From Citrobacter amalonaticus (GTDB taxonomy: Bacteria > Pseudomonadota > Gammaproteobacteria > Enterobacterales > Enterobacteriaceae): a stretch of 64,000 bases of DNA. How positions within the stretch are numbered: position 1 is the stretch's first letter; the number at the start of each line of letters is the position of its first letter. Where the stretch lies: contig NZ_PQMB01000002.1 in NCBI RefSeq assembly GCF_002918555.1, positions 1,318,409 through 1,382,408 on the forward strand. Direction: 5' to 3'. The notes below the pieces were generated by a model, which saw only the letters and a program-made list of their open reading frames with translations, was not told the DNA's origin and searched no databases. Shown piece by piece: positions 57,186 to 64,000 of this stretch. A program made the translations under genes and the position numbers.

Positions 57186-59519
57186 TTATATCGCTGGGGT
57201 TTCGTCGCACCGAGGCAGCCAGTCGGCGTTGCTTTCGTCCCTGAGTGCGAGATTCGTTTGCATACCCTGATTCGTTCGCCTTTTGCCGTAATTCAGGCCG
57301 TACTCTTTCAGCATCGATGAAAGCCCTTTGCCGAACATGGTGAGGCTAAGCGTGTTTTTGTAGCCATGCGCCTCCATATAGACCAGATAGGCGTGATACA
57401 GATACAGGCGCGGCTGTCGCGGAACAATATTCGCATTCCCCATATACATCCCGTCAGGCTCGGGCAGCGCCTCCAGATAGCCGCAAAAATCAAACGTCGG
57501 GTCGGCATCGCGCTTGATGCTGAGTGCTTCATCAGAGTTCTGCTGTGACTGGAGCAACGTGCGCGCCGTCATCGGGTCGCTGAACTGCTGCATGAGCTGG
57601 CGCACAATGACGGCCAGCTCGCGTGTGATTTTATCCCTTAGCTGCGGGTCGCGTTCCTCCGGGGCGATTTGCTCCGGGAAGTGAATAATGACACGGCGAC
57701 GGGACACGCCGCCGCTGCGGTCGGTGAAGCGCATCGGGTTATTGTTCACGGCCAGAATCACCGCCGGGATATAGGCTGAATAGGCGTCGCGGTATTTCGG
57801 GTCAACTGACACGGCATCGCCGCCGGTGATGGCCTTAAGCCCTGCGCCGTCACCGCTCCATTTCTCCTGGTCAGGCAGGCGTATCAGCGAGAAGCCAATC
57901 AGCGCCGCGCGCTCACGGGGTGATTCCAGCGTTTCGATGGTCGCTGACGTCGCGTTATCTTCCCCGGCGAGCAGGGTCGCGATTTCGGCCAGAATACTTT
58001 TTCCGCTCCCACCGGGTCCGGTGACTTCGAGAAAGAGCTGCCAGTCGTAGCGGTTCGCCAGCACCATAAACAGGGCAGCGAGTATCACGTCACGTTTAGC
58101 CGAATTACCACTGGCCGCACGGTCGAGCCAGCGCCAGAAATTCGGCGCGTGGGTTTCCAGCGTTTCTCCCTCCACCGGCGGGGTAAAGTCCACGTCGCAC
58201 AGGGTGCGCAGCCAGTGCGATTTGCTGTGTGGACTGAATACGCCGGTGAGGGTATCGAGTACGCCGTTGCGAAAACCAATCAGACGACGCGCCGGGGCGG
58301 CCTGCTGGGGAATAATGAGTTTCAGGGTATCGACCACCGAGGCAATTCTTCCCGACGAGAACGGGGCGCGCAGTCGCTGGAACAGCCCGGCCACGTCGCG
58401 CGCAAAATCCGACGGCGGGATGATTTTCCATGTCCCGGCGTCATAGCGTGACAGGAGCTGGCCATTCGCATCGACGGCCAGCGCTTCGCCGTAATGCTCA
58501 TGCACCCGCATCGCCTTTTCGCTGGTACTCATGGCGGTAAATTCCGCCTCGCTCATGGTTTCGAATGGGCTTTGTGCGGGTGGCCGTATGGCACTGTAAA
58601 TAGCCTTACGTGTGGCGTCTTCCCCCTGCTGGATAAACGCATCATTCCAGTCACCGAATACCGGCGGGAGGGCAACCACTCCCTCACAGGCCTGTGCCGC
58701 CGCTGCGGCTTTGGTCTGGCCGTTCCCGCTGAGGTCGCGGTCGGCAGCGAGGACAATCTGACAGGCCGGGTGTTTCTGACGGGCAAGGCTCGCCAGAGAA
58801 AGGAGGTTCACGGACGAGAGCGCCACCATAACGGTTTCGCCTGTCAGGTGATGCACGGTGAGTGCGGTCGCATAGCCCTCCGCTATCCATAGGCGTTTAC
58901 CGGTCTCTTTTTTCCCGTTGATAAGGTGCCATGCCCTTTTTACCGCTCCGCCTTTCAGGGTGCGTTTGAGGCCGTCAGCATTAATGAGCTGAACGTTAAC
59001 CATCGCGCCGGTATCGTCCTGCAGCGGCACGATTAAATCACCGGCGCGGTACGTCACGCCGCCGCTCTTGTGTGTGGTAGTCAGCGTCAGGCATTCGAGC
59101 GCCGGAAAGCCCTTGCGGGTCAGGTAGGCGTTGCCGGTGGCCGGGCGGGTTTTCTCTAGAAGCTTTACGGCAAGCGCCGCAGCGGCTTTGCGGCTGGCAT
59201 CAGTTTCGGCCTCAGCGGCGGCAATAATGTCCTCAGCAACCGGCGGCAGGCTGCCGGTCAGAGCGTTCACCTTCCCGGCGGCCTCGGAGGGCGACACGCC
59301 GAACACCTTTTCGACCAGCTTAAGCCCGTCACCTGCGCCGCACTGGTTACAAAACCACGTCCCGCGCCCCTCTTTATCGTCAAAACGAAAGCGGTCAGAT
59401 CCGCCACATACCGGACACGCCTGATGCCGGTTTTTGATGACCGGTACGCCCAGCGCCGGGAGAATGCGCGGCCAGTGGCCGCACGCCTGTTTTATGGTTT
59501 CGGTTACGTTCATTTTCAT
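57186..59519 (-). CDS. P4-type alpha protein: primase, helicase and origin binding
   Basis: 777 aa from the ATG of MKMNV, as in P4 alpha; AGGGAG lies 9 bases upstream. The frame extends 17 codons further without a good site. N-terminal zinc finger (CPVCGG and CNQCGAGDG), Toprim-like primase region (LWIAEGYATALTVHHLTG, ADRDLSGNGQTKAA), and an SF3-like helicase with Walker A GPGGSGKS. The C-terminus binds iterons. It replicates the satellite independently of host initiation. Close to P4 alpha in sequence. Confidence 0.95.
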   Translation of the reverse strand: MKMNVTETIKQACGHWPRILPALGVPVIKNRHQACPVCGGSDRFRFDDKEGRGTWFCNQCGAGDGLKLVEKVFGVSPSEAAGKVNALTGSLPPVAEDIIAAAEAETDASRKAAAALAVKLLEKTRPATGNAYLTRKGFPALECLTLTTTHKSGGVTYRAGDLIVPLQDDTGAMVNVQLINADGLKRTLKGGAVKRAWHLINGKKETGKRLWIAEGYATALTVHHLTGETVMVALSSVNLLSLASLARQKHPACQIVLAADRDLSGNGQTKAAAAAQACEGVVALPPVFGDWNDAFIQQGEDATRKAIYSAIRPPAQSPFETMSEAEFTAMSTSEKAMRVHEHYGEALAVDANGQLLSRYDAGTWKIIPPSDFARDVAGLFQRLRAPFSSGRIASVVDTLKLIIPQQAAPARRLIGFRNGVLDTLTGVFSPHSKSHWLRTLCDVDFTPPVEGETLETHAPNFWRWLDRAASGNSAKRDVILAALFMVLANRYDWQLFLEVTGPGGSGKSILAEIATLLAGEDNATSATIETLESPRERAALIGFSLIRLPDQEKWSGDGAGLKAITGGDAVSVDPKYRDAYSAYIPAVILAVNNNPMRFTDRSGGVSRRRVIIHFPEQIAPEERDPQLRDKITRELAVIVRQLMQQFSDPMTARTLLQSQQNSDEALSIKRDADPTFDFCGYLEALPEPDGMYMGNANIVPRQPRLYLYHAYLVYMEAHGYKNTLSLTMFGKGLSSMLKEYGLNYGKRRTNQGMQTNLALRDESNADWLPRCDETPAI

Positions 59520-59533
59520 CGTTATTTTCTCCC

Positions 59534-59854
59534 TCAGTGCACAACCGGCGTATCGATATGACGGGCGCAAAGTTCATCCATTACGGCAAGCCCGAGAAAG
59601 GACAGTGACGGCGCGGCTTTCAGTGGACCAGCTTCCATTAAATCCTCCAGCAGCGCACAGGCAATCTGACGGCCTTTTTCCTCGCCGTGCTGGCGCAGAT
59701 AAAAGCCCTCCAGCTCGGCGGCCATGGCATTTTCCAGCGCATCGAGGGTGAGCTGCGGATAGCGGTGCTGACGGGCGCACAAATTCAGCCAGGCACAGGC
59801 GACCGCCCGGCGATACAGGGCGGCGCGAAGAACGGGTGTGAGCGGCTGTTTCAT
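59534..59854 (-). CDS. DUF5375-like P4 early protein (ORF106-like)
   Basis: 106 aa, alanine- and leucine-rich ([38 protein letters not shown]). Same length and place as P4 ORF106, just before alpha. Function unknown. Overlaps the next upstream gene by four bases. Confidence 0.75.
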   Translation of the reverse strand: MKQPLTPVLRAALYRRAVACAWLNLCARQHRYPQLTLDALENAMAAELEGFYLRQHGEEKGRQIACALLEDLMEAGPLKAAPSLSFLGLAVMDELCARHIDTPVVH

Positions 59855-60111
59855 GCCTTAGCCTCCCGGGTAAGCCAGCGCTGACCGCAGCGGTCGACCA
59901 CACCGTCAAGCTGTGCGGTCATGAGGTAAATGACCGAGGCGAGCTGAGTCTGGTGCATCCGGTCACGAGACAGGGTCGTACTCTCCTGTTCCTGCATCAT
60001 ATCGCCGACAAACTGGCCGACATTCCGAAGGTGTTCCAGACATTCGAGGTCACTCTGACTGAACGCGGCAAGGCGCTGATTTTGTATTAAAGCCGGGTTA
60101 TTAACAGGCAT
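59851..60111 (-). CDS. Small P4 early protein, possibly the derepression protein
   Basis: 86 aa from ATG 60111 (AGGAG 8 bases upstream); a start at 60156 is less likely. Helical, with [20 protein letters not shown] and [19 protein letters not shown]4 carries epsilon, which derepresses the helper prophage, in this early operon. The assignment rests on position and general character only. Confidence 0.6.
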   Translation of the reverse strand: MPVNNPALIQNQRLAAFSQSDLECLEHLRNVGQFVGDMMQEQESTTLSRDRMHQTQLASVIYLMTAQLDGVVDRCGQRWLTREAKA

Positions 60112-60182
60112 GATTCCGTCTCCTGAGCACGTGCGTATCCCTGCGCAGATACGCACATTTTATTTTTTGGTGTCGTTTTTAA

Positions 60183-60632
60183 TTACAGATAATGGCGGTA
60201 GCTGTTATCCGGTTTAATTTCTGTTTCCGCTGCGAAATGATTCCGCCATTTTCTCACCACCGGCGCGGGACGTCTGACCGGGGTAATATCGCCTCGATAA
60301 ATATCGAGATTTCGCGCCCGGTATTGCTGTAATTCCGGGTCGGCGGCAATTTCACGTAAGACAGCGTGACGGTTTTCAGGGTCGCGCTTAAATACGTCCG
60401 GCCGCTCACAGGTAAAGTCCCGCAAAAAACGACTGAGCGGAATTTCTGCCATGCCACCATTAGCGATAATACGAATGAGGATGGTGTAGGTGCGCCGGTA
60501 GGGATTCCAGACCTGCCCCGGACAGCGGTACGGCATATCCCACGGAATACCGTCGGCCAGCACGCCCGACACCACCACGTCAGGAAAGCCTGAACAGCGG
60601 TATTTTTCACCCGGCTGAGGGAAGTCAAACAT
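60183..60632 (-). CDS. P4 ORF151-like early protein
   Basis: 149 aa from ATG 60632, with GGAGG 8 bases upstream; an upstream GTG touches that site and is less likely. Sequence includes KYRCSGFPDVVVSGVLADG and CPGQVWNPYRRTYTI. Similar in size and place to P4 ORF151. Function unknown. Confidence 0.6.
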   Translation of the reverse strand: MFDFPQPGEKYRCSGFPDVVVSGVLADGIPWDMPYRCPGQVWNPYRRTYTILIRIIANGGMAEIPLSRFLRDFTCERPDVFKRDPENRHAVLREIAADPELQQYRARNLDIYRGDITPVRRPAPVVRKWRNHFAAETEIKPDNSYRHYL

Positions 60633-60924
60633 GGTGCTCACCTCCGCTTATCGTGGCCGGTGCAACGAAATCCCGACACAGGCCTTTGGCCTTGAGTTCT
60701 TCCAGAACGTGACTGATATCTTCGTGCACGTAACTCAGGATTTGAGGGGTATAAAGCTGGCTGAGTCCGTTAATTTCATGACGTCTTAAATCAGTGCCGA
60801 AATAATGCAGGGTTTCACAGGCGCGATTGAGTTTATGGAACGATTCGAGGCTCAGGTGCTCACTGATGGCGCTGAGGCCGTCACGACAGGCTGAGACGGT
60901 CTGAGGGGCAGACTGATTATGCAT
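60625..60924 (-). CDS. Small P4-like early protein, unknown
   Basis: 99 aa from ATG 60924 with GGAGG at 6 bases; the longer reading to 61170 is antisense-like noise upstream of this start. Helical ([38 protein letters not shown]). Overlaps both neighbours by eight bases, which supports a compact early operon. Confidence 0.65.
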   Translation of the reverse strand: MHNQSAPQTVSACRDGLSAISEHLSLESFHKLNRACETLHYFGTDLRRHEINGLSQLYTPQILSYVHEDISHVLEELKAKGLCRDFVAPATISGGEHHV

Positions 60925-61114
60925 GGCGCACCTCCGCAACCGGCAGACGGGCGGCAAGGGAAAGCACGTAAGCACGCACAAGAGAACGACGGGCGGTCTG
61001 TTCATCACCGGCAACGGTGCGGAGCATACAGATACGGGGCTTGCGGTCTGCGCGACGAACGGCGGCAAACACAAAGATAAATTTGGGGTGAGACAGGGCG
61101 AGGGTCGTAGCCAT
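60917..61114 (-). CDS. Icd-like host cell division inhibitor
   Basis: 65 aa from ATG 61114, preceded by AAGGAG at 9 bases. Matches the Icd-like family widespread in P4-like elements ([39 protein letters not shown]). Related to phage P1 Icd, which blocks division and is controlled by the C4 antisense RNA. Upstream in-frame sequence overlaps that RNA and is probably not translated. Confidence 0.75.
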   Translation of the reverse strand: MATTLALSHPKFIFVFAAVRRADRKPRICMLRTVAGDEQTARRSLVRAYVLSLAARLPVAEVRHA

Positions 61115-61140
61115 AAGGGCAAACTCCTTGAAGTAGTCTG

Positions 61141-61255
61141 AAAAACTACCACCGGAAACGCCAATTTCACTGGTGGTAGCCCGAACGGGGTTGGCGTAAC
61201 CGGCCTTCAAGGGAACCGGCCAGCCCGAAGGCTGCCCCGCCCGGACTACCATTAT
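61141..61255 (-). ncRNA. C4/CI-type antisense RNA, immunity determinant
   Basis: Minus-strand sequence folds into several GC-rich stems (GGCCGGTT/AACCGGCC, GCAGCC-TTCG-GGCTG) and ends with CTACCACC/GGTGGTAG followed by TTTTT. This matches the C4 antisense RNA architecture of P1/P7 and the CI RNA of P4, lying directly before the Icd-like gene. In those phages the RNA pairs with the leader to stop early transcription. Exact ends are uncertain. Confidence 0.7.
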
Positions 61256-61473
61256 CTGACAGGAACCATAGTGTACGTATAAACACCACAGCTCGAGAAA
61301 TGGTTGTGCCTGAGCAACGACGTAAAAAAACACGCATGGCGCGTGTCGTGTCGCCTTGAAGTTATACGGAACGCCAATTCCGACTGTCGATTTTGCGACA
61401 GCGGGAAAACTGTACCAGGAAACACACAACACATGCAAGCCAGAAAAAGGGGTTATTTGAAAGCGGCTCTGAT

Positions 61474-61740
61474 TCATGCGTCGCATTTCCGGTTGCGGTG
61501 GGCGATGCGCTCCACCATCCACGCAGTCACTTCGGACTGGAGCCATGCGACGTTTTTTCCCCCGAGGTTAACCTGTGCCGGGAACGCTTCACGGGCGATC
61601 AAATCGTAGAGGGTGGAACGGGATAAGCCGCACTGATGGATCACTTCCGGGAGGCGTAAAAAACGCTCCTGAGCAGGGGCTGAAACTGGCATTAAATGTG
61701 CGCCACAGAGGGAAGTTGGTACTTGTAAAGCCGTGTGCAT
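61474..61740 (-). CDS. AlpA/Vis-type regulator
   Basis: 88 aa, same length as P4 Vis. AlpA helix-turn-helix: [20 protein letters not shown] and [15 protein letters not shown]. In P4 Vis controls early and late promoters and helps excision. Start at ATG 61740. Confidence 0.85.
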   Translation of the reverse strand: MHTALQVPTSLCGAHLMPVSAPAQERFLRLPEVIHQCGLSRSTLYDLIAREAFPAQVNLGGKNVAWLQSEVTAWMVERIAHRNRKCDA

Positions 61741-62021
61741 AACGCTACCTCATTAATATCCACAGAGATCCGAACTTATCCGCCCGGAATCGGGTAGCTC
61801 TCTATTTTGTGAATATTTTCACTCATTGCAACAGTGCCTCAGATTGTCTCAGCGGCATTTTGAGCATTATTTCAACAGCAAGTTTAAAAATTAGAATTAA
61901 ATTGTCACATGACGCGCTGAGACATTCATGAAATCAAATTAACCAGCAAAAAAGGTTAATTCTTGATTTATAAAACACTAAAAGAGTTAGATTTTTTTCT
62001 GACGAGTGCACTGAGGGGAAA

Positions 62022-62130
62022 TGGTAGTGAACAGTAGTGAACAGTCGGTGAACACTTCACTTTCAACTGTTCACCCTTTAACTTACTGTATTAAATCTAT
62101 TTTTATTTACAGTGAACAGTAGTGAATAGT
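62022..62130. other. Replication origin iterons (ori)
   Basis: Five GTGAACA-type repeats and an inverted GTTCAC copy within 110 bases, the same element as in crr about 5 kb away. Two sites are the P4 arrangement. Confidence 0.78.
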
Positions 62131-62207
62131 TATAGTTAAAAAAACAAACAGAGAGAGTGATTTTCCTGCGACCTTTCTCTGGCCAGCCTGCTTTTAAAAG
62201 TCCTGTT

Positions 62208-62225
62208 TGTGCCAGAGCTGCCACA
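62208..62225 (+). promoter_or_regulatory. Ogr/Delta activator site of the late (sid) promoter
   Basis: TGT-N12-ACA exactly, the consensus recognised by P2 Ogr and P4 Delta, centred about 80 bases before the sid ATG. Confidence 0.75.
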
Positions 62226-62297
62226 ACTGCAATGAATCGAGATGTTGTGTGAAGAAGGGCAGAATCATTTCATGTTGAACATACGGAGAGCCCGAAC

Positions 62298-63041
62298 ATG
62301 AAACCCGAAACAATCATTTCTGCCCTGCAGAACGTTGCCGCTAAACAGAACGCGGAAAGCGAGAAGCACATCACCGCTAAACTGACCGTATTCACTGCGG
62401 CCAGAGACGCCCATGCAGCCAGCATGGAAAAGCTGAAAGAGATTGATACATCAATTGAACGCTGTAAGCAGGAGCGACAGACCGCTCTCAATGAGAGCGC
62501 AGAGGCGGAACAGGACTGGCGCAGCCGCTTCCGTACCCTGCGCGGTAATCTCACTCCTGAAATGAAAGCGGAGCACAGCAAGCGTATCGCCAGTCGGGAG
62601 CTGGCCGACGAATTCACCGGCCTGATTGCGGAGCTGGAGACTGACCGGAGTCGTGCCATGCTGAATGCCTGCTCCACCGGCAATAAATATCGCTCTGCAC
62701 ATGGCGAAGCATTTACCGCTTACGCCGGGGCGGAATGGGTTAAGGCTATCAACGCTGTTCCCGTCGCGCTCATTCGCGCTTTCCTGCTGCGCATTCGAGC
62801 CCTGGAAATGAACGGGGAAAGCGCACCGCAATCTGTGGCCATCGGTGAGCTGCGTGATGCCCTCAATCGTCAGGGCAGTCTGTATCACTTCGATATGAAA
62901 CAGGAGCCGGTCTTATCCGTGACGGGTATGCAGCGGCCGCAAATTACCGGCGTGGATATGGAACTGTTACGCAGCCCACTTAAGCGAAACATGCTCGCCA
63001 AAAAGCTGGCTGAACATGACGGAACTAAGGCGGGGGTATAA
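62298..63041 (+). CDS. sid: P4-type capsid size determination protein Sid
   Basis: 247 aa (P4 Sid 244), strongly helical and charged (AAKQNAESEKHITAKL, IDTSIERCKQERQTAL). First gene of the late operon, GGAGAG before the ATG. Sid forms an outer scaffold that forces helper capsid protein into a small shell fitting only the satellite genome. Confidence 0.85.
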   Translation: MKPETIISALQNVAAKQNAESEKHITAKLTVFTAARDAHAASMEKLKEIDTSIERCKQERQTALNESAEAEQDWRSRFRTLRGNLTPEMKAEHSKRIASRELADEFTGLIAELETDRSRAMLNACSTGNKYRSAHGEAFTAYAGAEWVKAINAVPVALIRAFLLRIRALEMNGESAPQSVAIGELRDALNRQGSLYHFDMKQEPVLSVTGMQRPQITGVDMELLRSPLKRNMLAKKLAEHDGTKAGV

Positions 63042-63043
63042 GT

Positions 63044-63262
63044 ATGTTTCACTGTCCGTTCTGCAAAACCAGCGCGCACGCCCGCACCAGTCGTTATCTG
63101 TCTGAGAACGTCAAACAGCGCTATCACCAGTGCGTGAATATCGAATGCTCGGCAACTTTCCGCACGCTTGAATCTGTTGACGGGATTATCTGTTCACCGC
63201 CGACAGAGCTGGTCACCACCGAATCTGCACAGGCAGCCACCGTTAACCGTGCTGGCGCTTAA
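63044..63262 (+). CDS. Ogr/Delta zinc-finger late activator
   Basis: 72 aa with C4-x2-C7 and C30-x4-C35 zinc ligands (FHCPFCKTSAHARTSRYL, HQCVNIECSATF). Activates late promoters by contact with RNA polymerase. P4 Delta is a fused double of 166 aa; this copy has one domain, like P2 Ogr. Two bases after sid. Confidence 0.92.
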   Translation: MFHCPFCKTSAHARTSRYLSENVKQRYHQCVNIECSATFRTLESVDGIICSPPTELVTTESAQAATVNRAGA

Positions 63263-63276
63263 CAGGAGAAATTAAC

Positions 63277-63831
63277 GTGACCACATTGACGCTACAGAAA
63301 GCCTTTGAGGCCTGCCAGGCAAACAATTCAACCTGGCTGCAACGCAGGGAAGAACTGACGCAGGTCGAACAGACATACCGCGAACAGCTTGCCGGTGACG
63401 GGCAGAGCCTGCAAAGGCTGCGTGAGATTATCGGGGTGAAAAAATGGGAAATTAATCAGGCTGCCGGTCGCTATATTCGGTCGCATGAGGAGGTGCAGCG
63501 CATCAGCATCCGTAACCGGTTGAATGATTTTATGCAGGCACACGGCGCGGAGCTGGCCGCCGCCCTTGCACCCGAGCTGATGAATTATTCCGGGCAACAC
63601 CCCGCCGTTCAGGATTGCGCCATGAAGCACTCGGTCGGTTATCTGCGTGAGGCACTCAATGTCTGGCTGGCCAATGGTGAAAAAATTAATTATGCCGCAC
63701 AGGATAATGACATTTTGACGGCCATCGGATTCAGGCCTGACGCGGCTTCGCGGGATGATAATCGTGAAAAATTCACGCCTGCACAAAACCAGAATTACGT
63801 CCGAAAACGCGCGGAACTGGCCGCACAGTAG
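63277..63831 (+). CDS. psu: P4-type polarity suppression protein Psu
   Basis: 184 aa (P4 Psu 190). Matches in QAAGRYIRSHEEVQRISIRN, RLNDFMQAHGAELAAALAPE, GEKINYAAQDNDILTAIGFR and EKFTPAQN. Inhibits Rho termination and decorates the small capsid. Last of the sid-delta-psu operon. Confidence 0.95.
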   Translation: MTTLTLQKAFEACQANNSTWLQRREELTQVEQTYREQLAGDGQSLQRLREIIGVKKWEINQAAGRYIRSHEEVQRISIRNRLNDFMQAHGAELAAALAPELMNYSGQHPAVQDCAMKHSVGYLREALNVWLANGEKINYAAQDNDILTAIGFRPDAASRDDNREKFTPAQNQNYVRKRAELAAQ

Positions 63832-64000
63832 GCCGCTCAAAAATTCCCGAAAATCTCGCCATTTTTCCGTAAAAAAGCCATGCATCATAAGGTGCGTGGT
63901 TTTGCATGTGTTTTACCAGCACTGAATCCCCCGTCAGCGCCAGCACTGGCGCGCCCTGAGACGGGTCATGCACCTGCATTAAAAGCGACCCTTTAAGCGG
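63832..64000. other. End of window, presumed approach to the satellite cos region
   Basis: 170 bases after psu. The P4 map places cos here, followed by other genes and int. I cannot recognise the cos core. Confidence 0.35.

Larger units (their letters stand above)
61741..62297. promoter_or_regulatory. Divergent control and origin region of the satellite
   Basis: About 560 bases between alpA and sid. Contains the early promoter side (AT-rich), the ori iterons at 62022-62130 and the late promoter with the Ogr/Delta site at 62208-62225. Confidence 0.7.

Noticed and set aside
61115..61546. Ash-like upstream extension of the Icd-like frame
   Set aside because: It overlaps the structured C4-type RNA and the strong ribosome site is at 61114; translation of the extension is doubtful.
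63773..63979. Minus-strand 68-codon ORF overlapping the psu end
   Set aside because: Overlaps psu by 59 bases, unrecognised and without a clear ribosome site; may reflect conserved DNA near cos.

Overview
The window looks like chromosomal DNA of a member of the Enterobacterales, close to Enterobacteriaceae. The evidence is the GadE/HdeA/MdtEF acid-fitness genes, three gamma-proteobacterial chaperone-usher fimbrial operons, an arsRBC operon and a P4-type phage satellite. The genus cannot be fixed from the sequence alone. I see no tRNA, rRNA or CRISPR array. Base composition is patchy (GC-rich RTX repeats beside AT-rich small membrane genes; a GC-rich satellite beside AT-rich acid genes), which suggests accessory DNA assembled piecemeal.

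Layout. 1-6.8 kb: the N-terminal 1345 codons of a very large secreted RTX protein (minus strand, running off the left edge), preceded by a string of small AT-rich genes for related three-helix membrane proteins, possibly immunity proteins. 6.8-10.9 kb: a YheO/DauR-type regulator divergent from an operon of a TIM-barrel isomerase/epimerase, a RidA protein and an MFS transporter, then a DUF302 protein. 11.5-33.1 kb: three complete chaperone-usher fimbrial operons interleaved with signalling genes: a tandem HD-GYP phosphodiesterase, a MarT/FidL-like pair, an FNR-like iron-sulfur regulator and two LuxR-like regulators. 33.2-36.1 kb: an ArsN1/PAT-like acetyltransferase facing arsRBC. 36.2-37.7 kb: a fimbrial gene fragment and an AraC-family regulator.

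37.8-56.2 kb is the most interesting part: a composite acid-resistance island. It holds a dctR homologue, then on the minus strand hdeA-hdeB-amt-ureABCEFGD-yut-nixA, a divergent hdeD, an inverted gadE-fluC-mdtE-mdtF block, slp and a small DUF1471 protein. In Escherichia coli the same family members form the slp-dctR-hdeBAD-gadE-mdtEF island, without urease. Here a complete nickel urease system (three subunits, four accessory proteins, urea channel, nickel importer, ammonium channel) lies directly behind hdeAB. Periplasmic chaperoning, urea-driven neutralisation and GadE control may therefore act as one unit. No glutamate decarboxylase gene is present in the window.

56.4-64 kb: two phage gene remnants butted together, then a P4-like satellite: crr iterons, alpha primase-helicase, small early genes, an Icd-like gene with a C4/CI-type antisense RNA, AlpA/Vis, ori iterons, and the late operon sid-delta-psu behind a textbook Ogr/Delta operator. 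The satellite's integrase end lies beyond the right edge.
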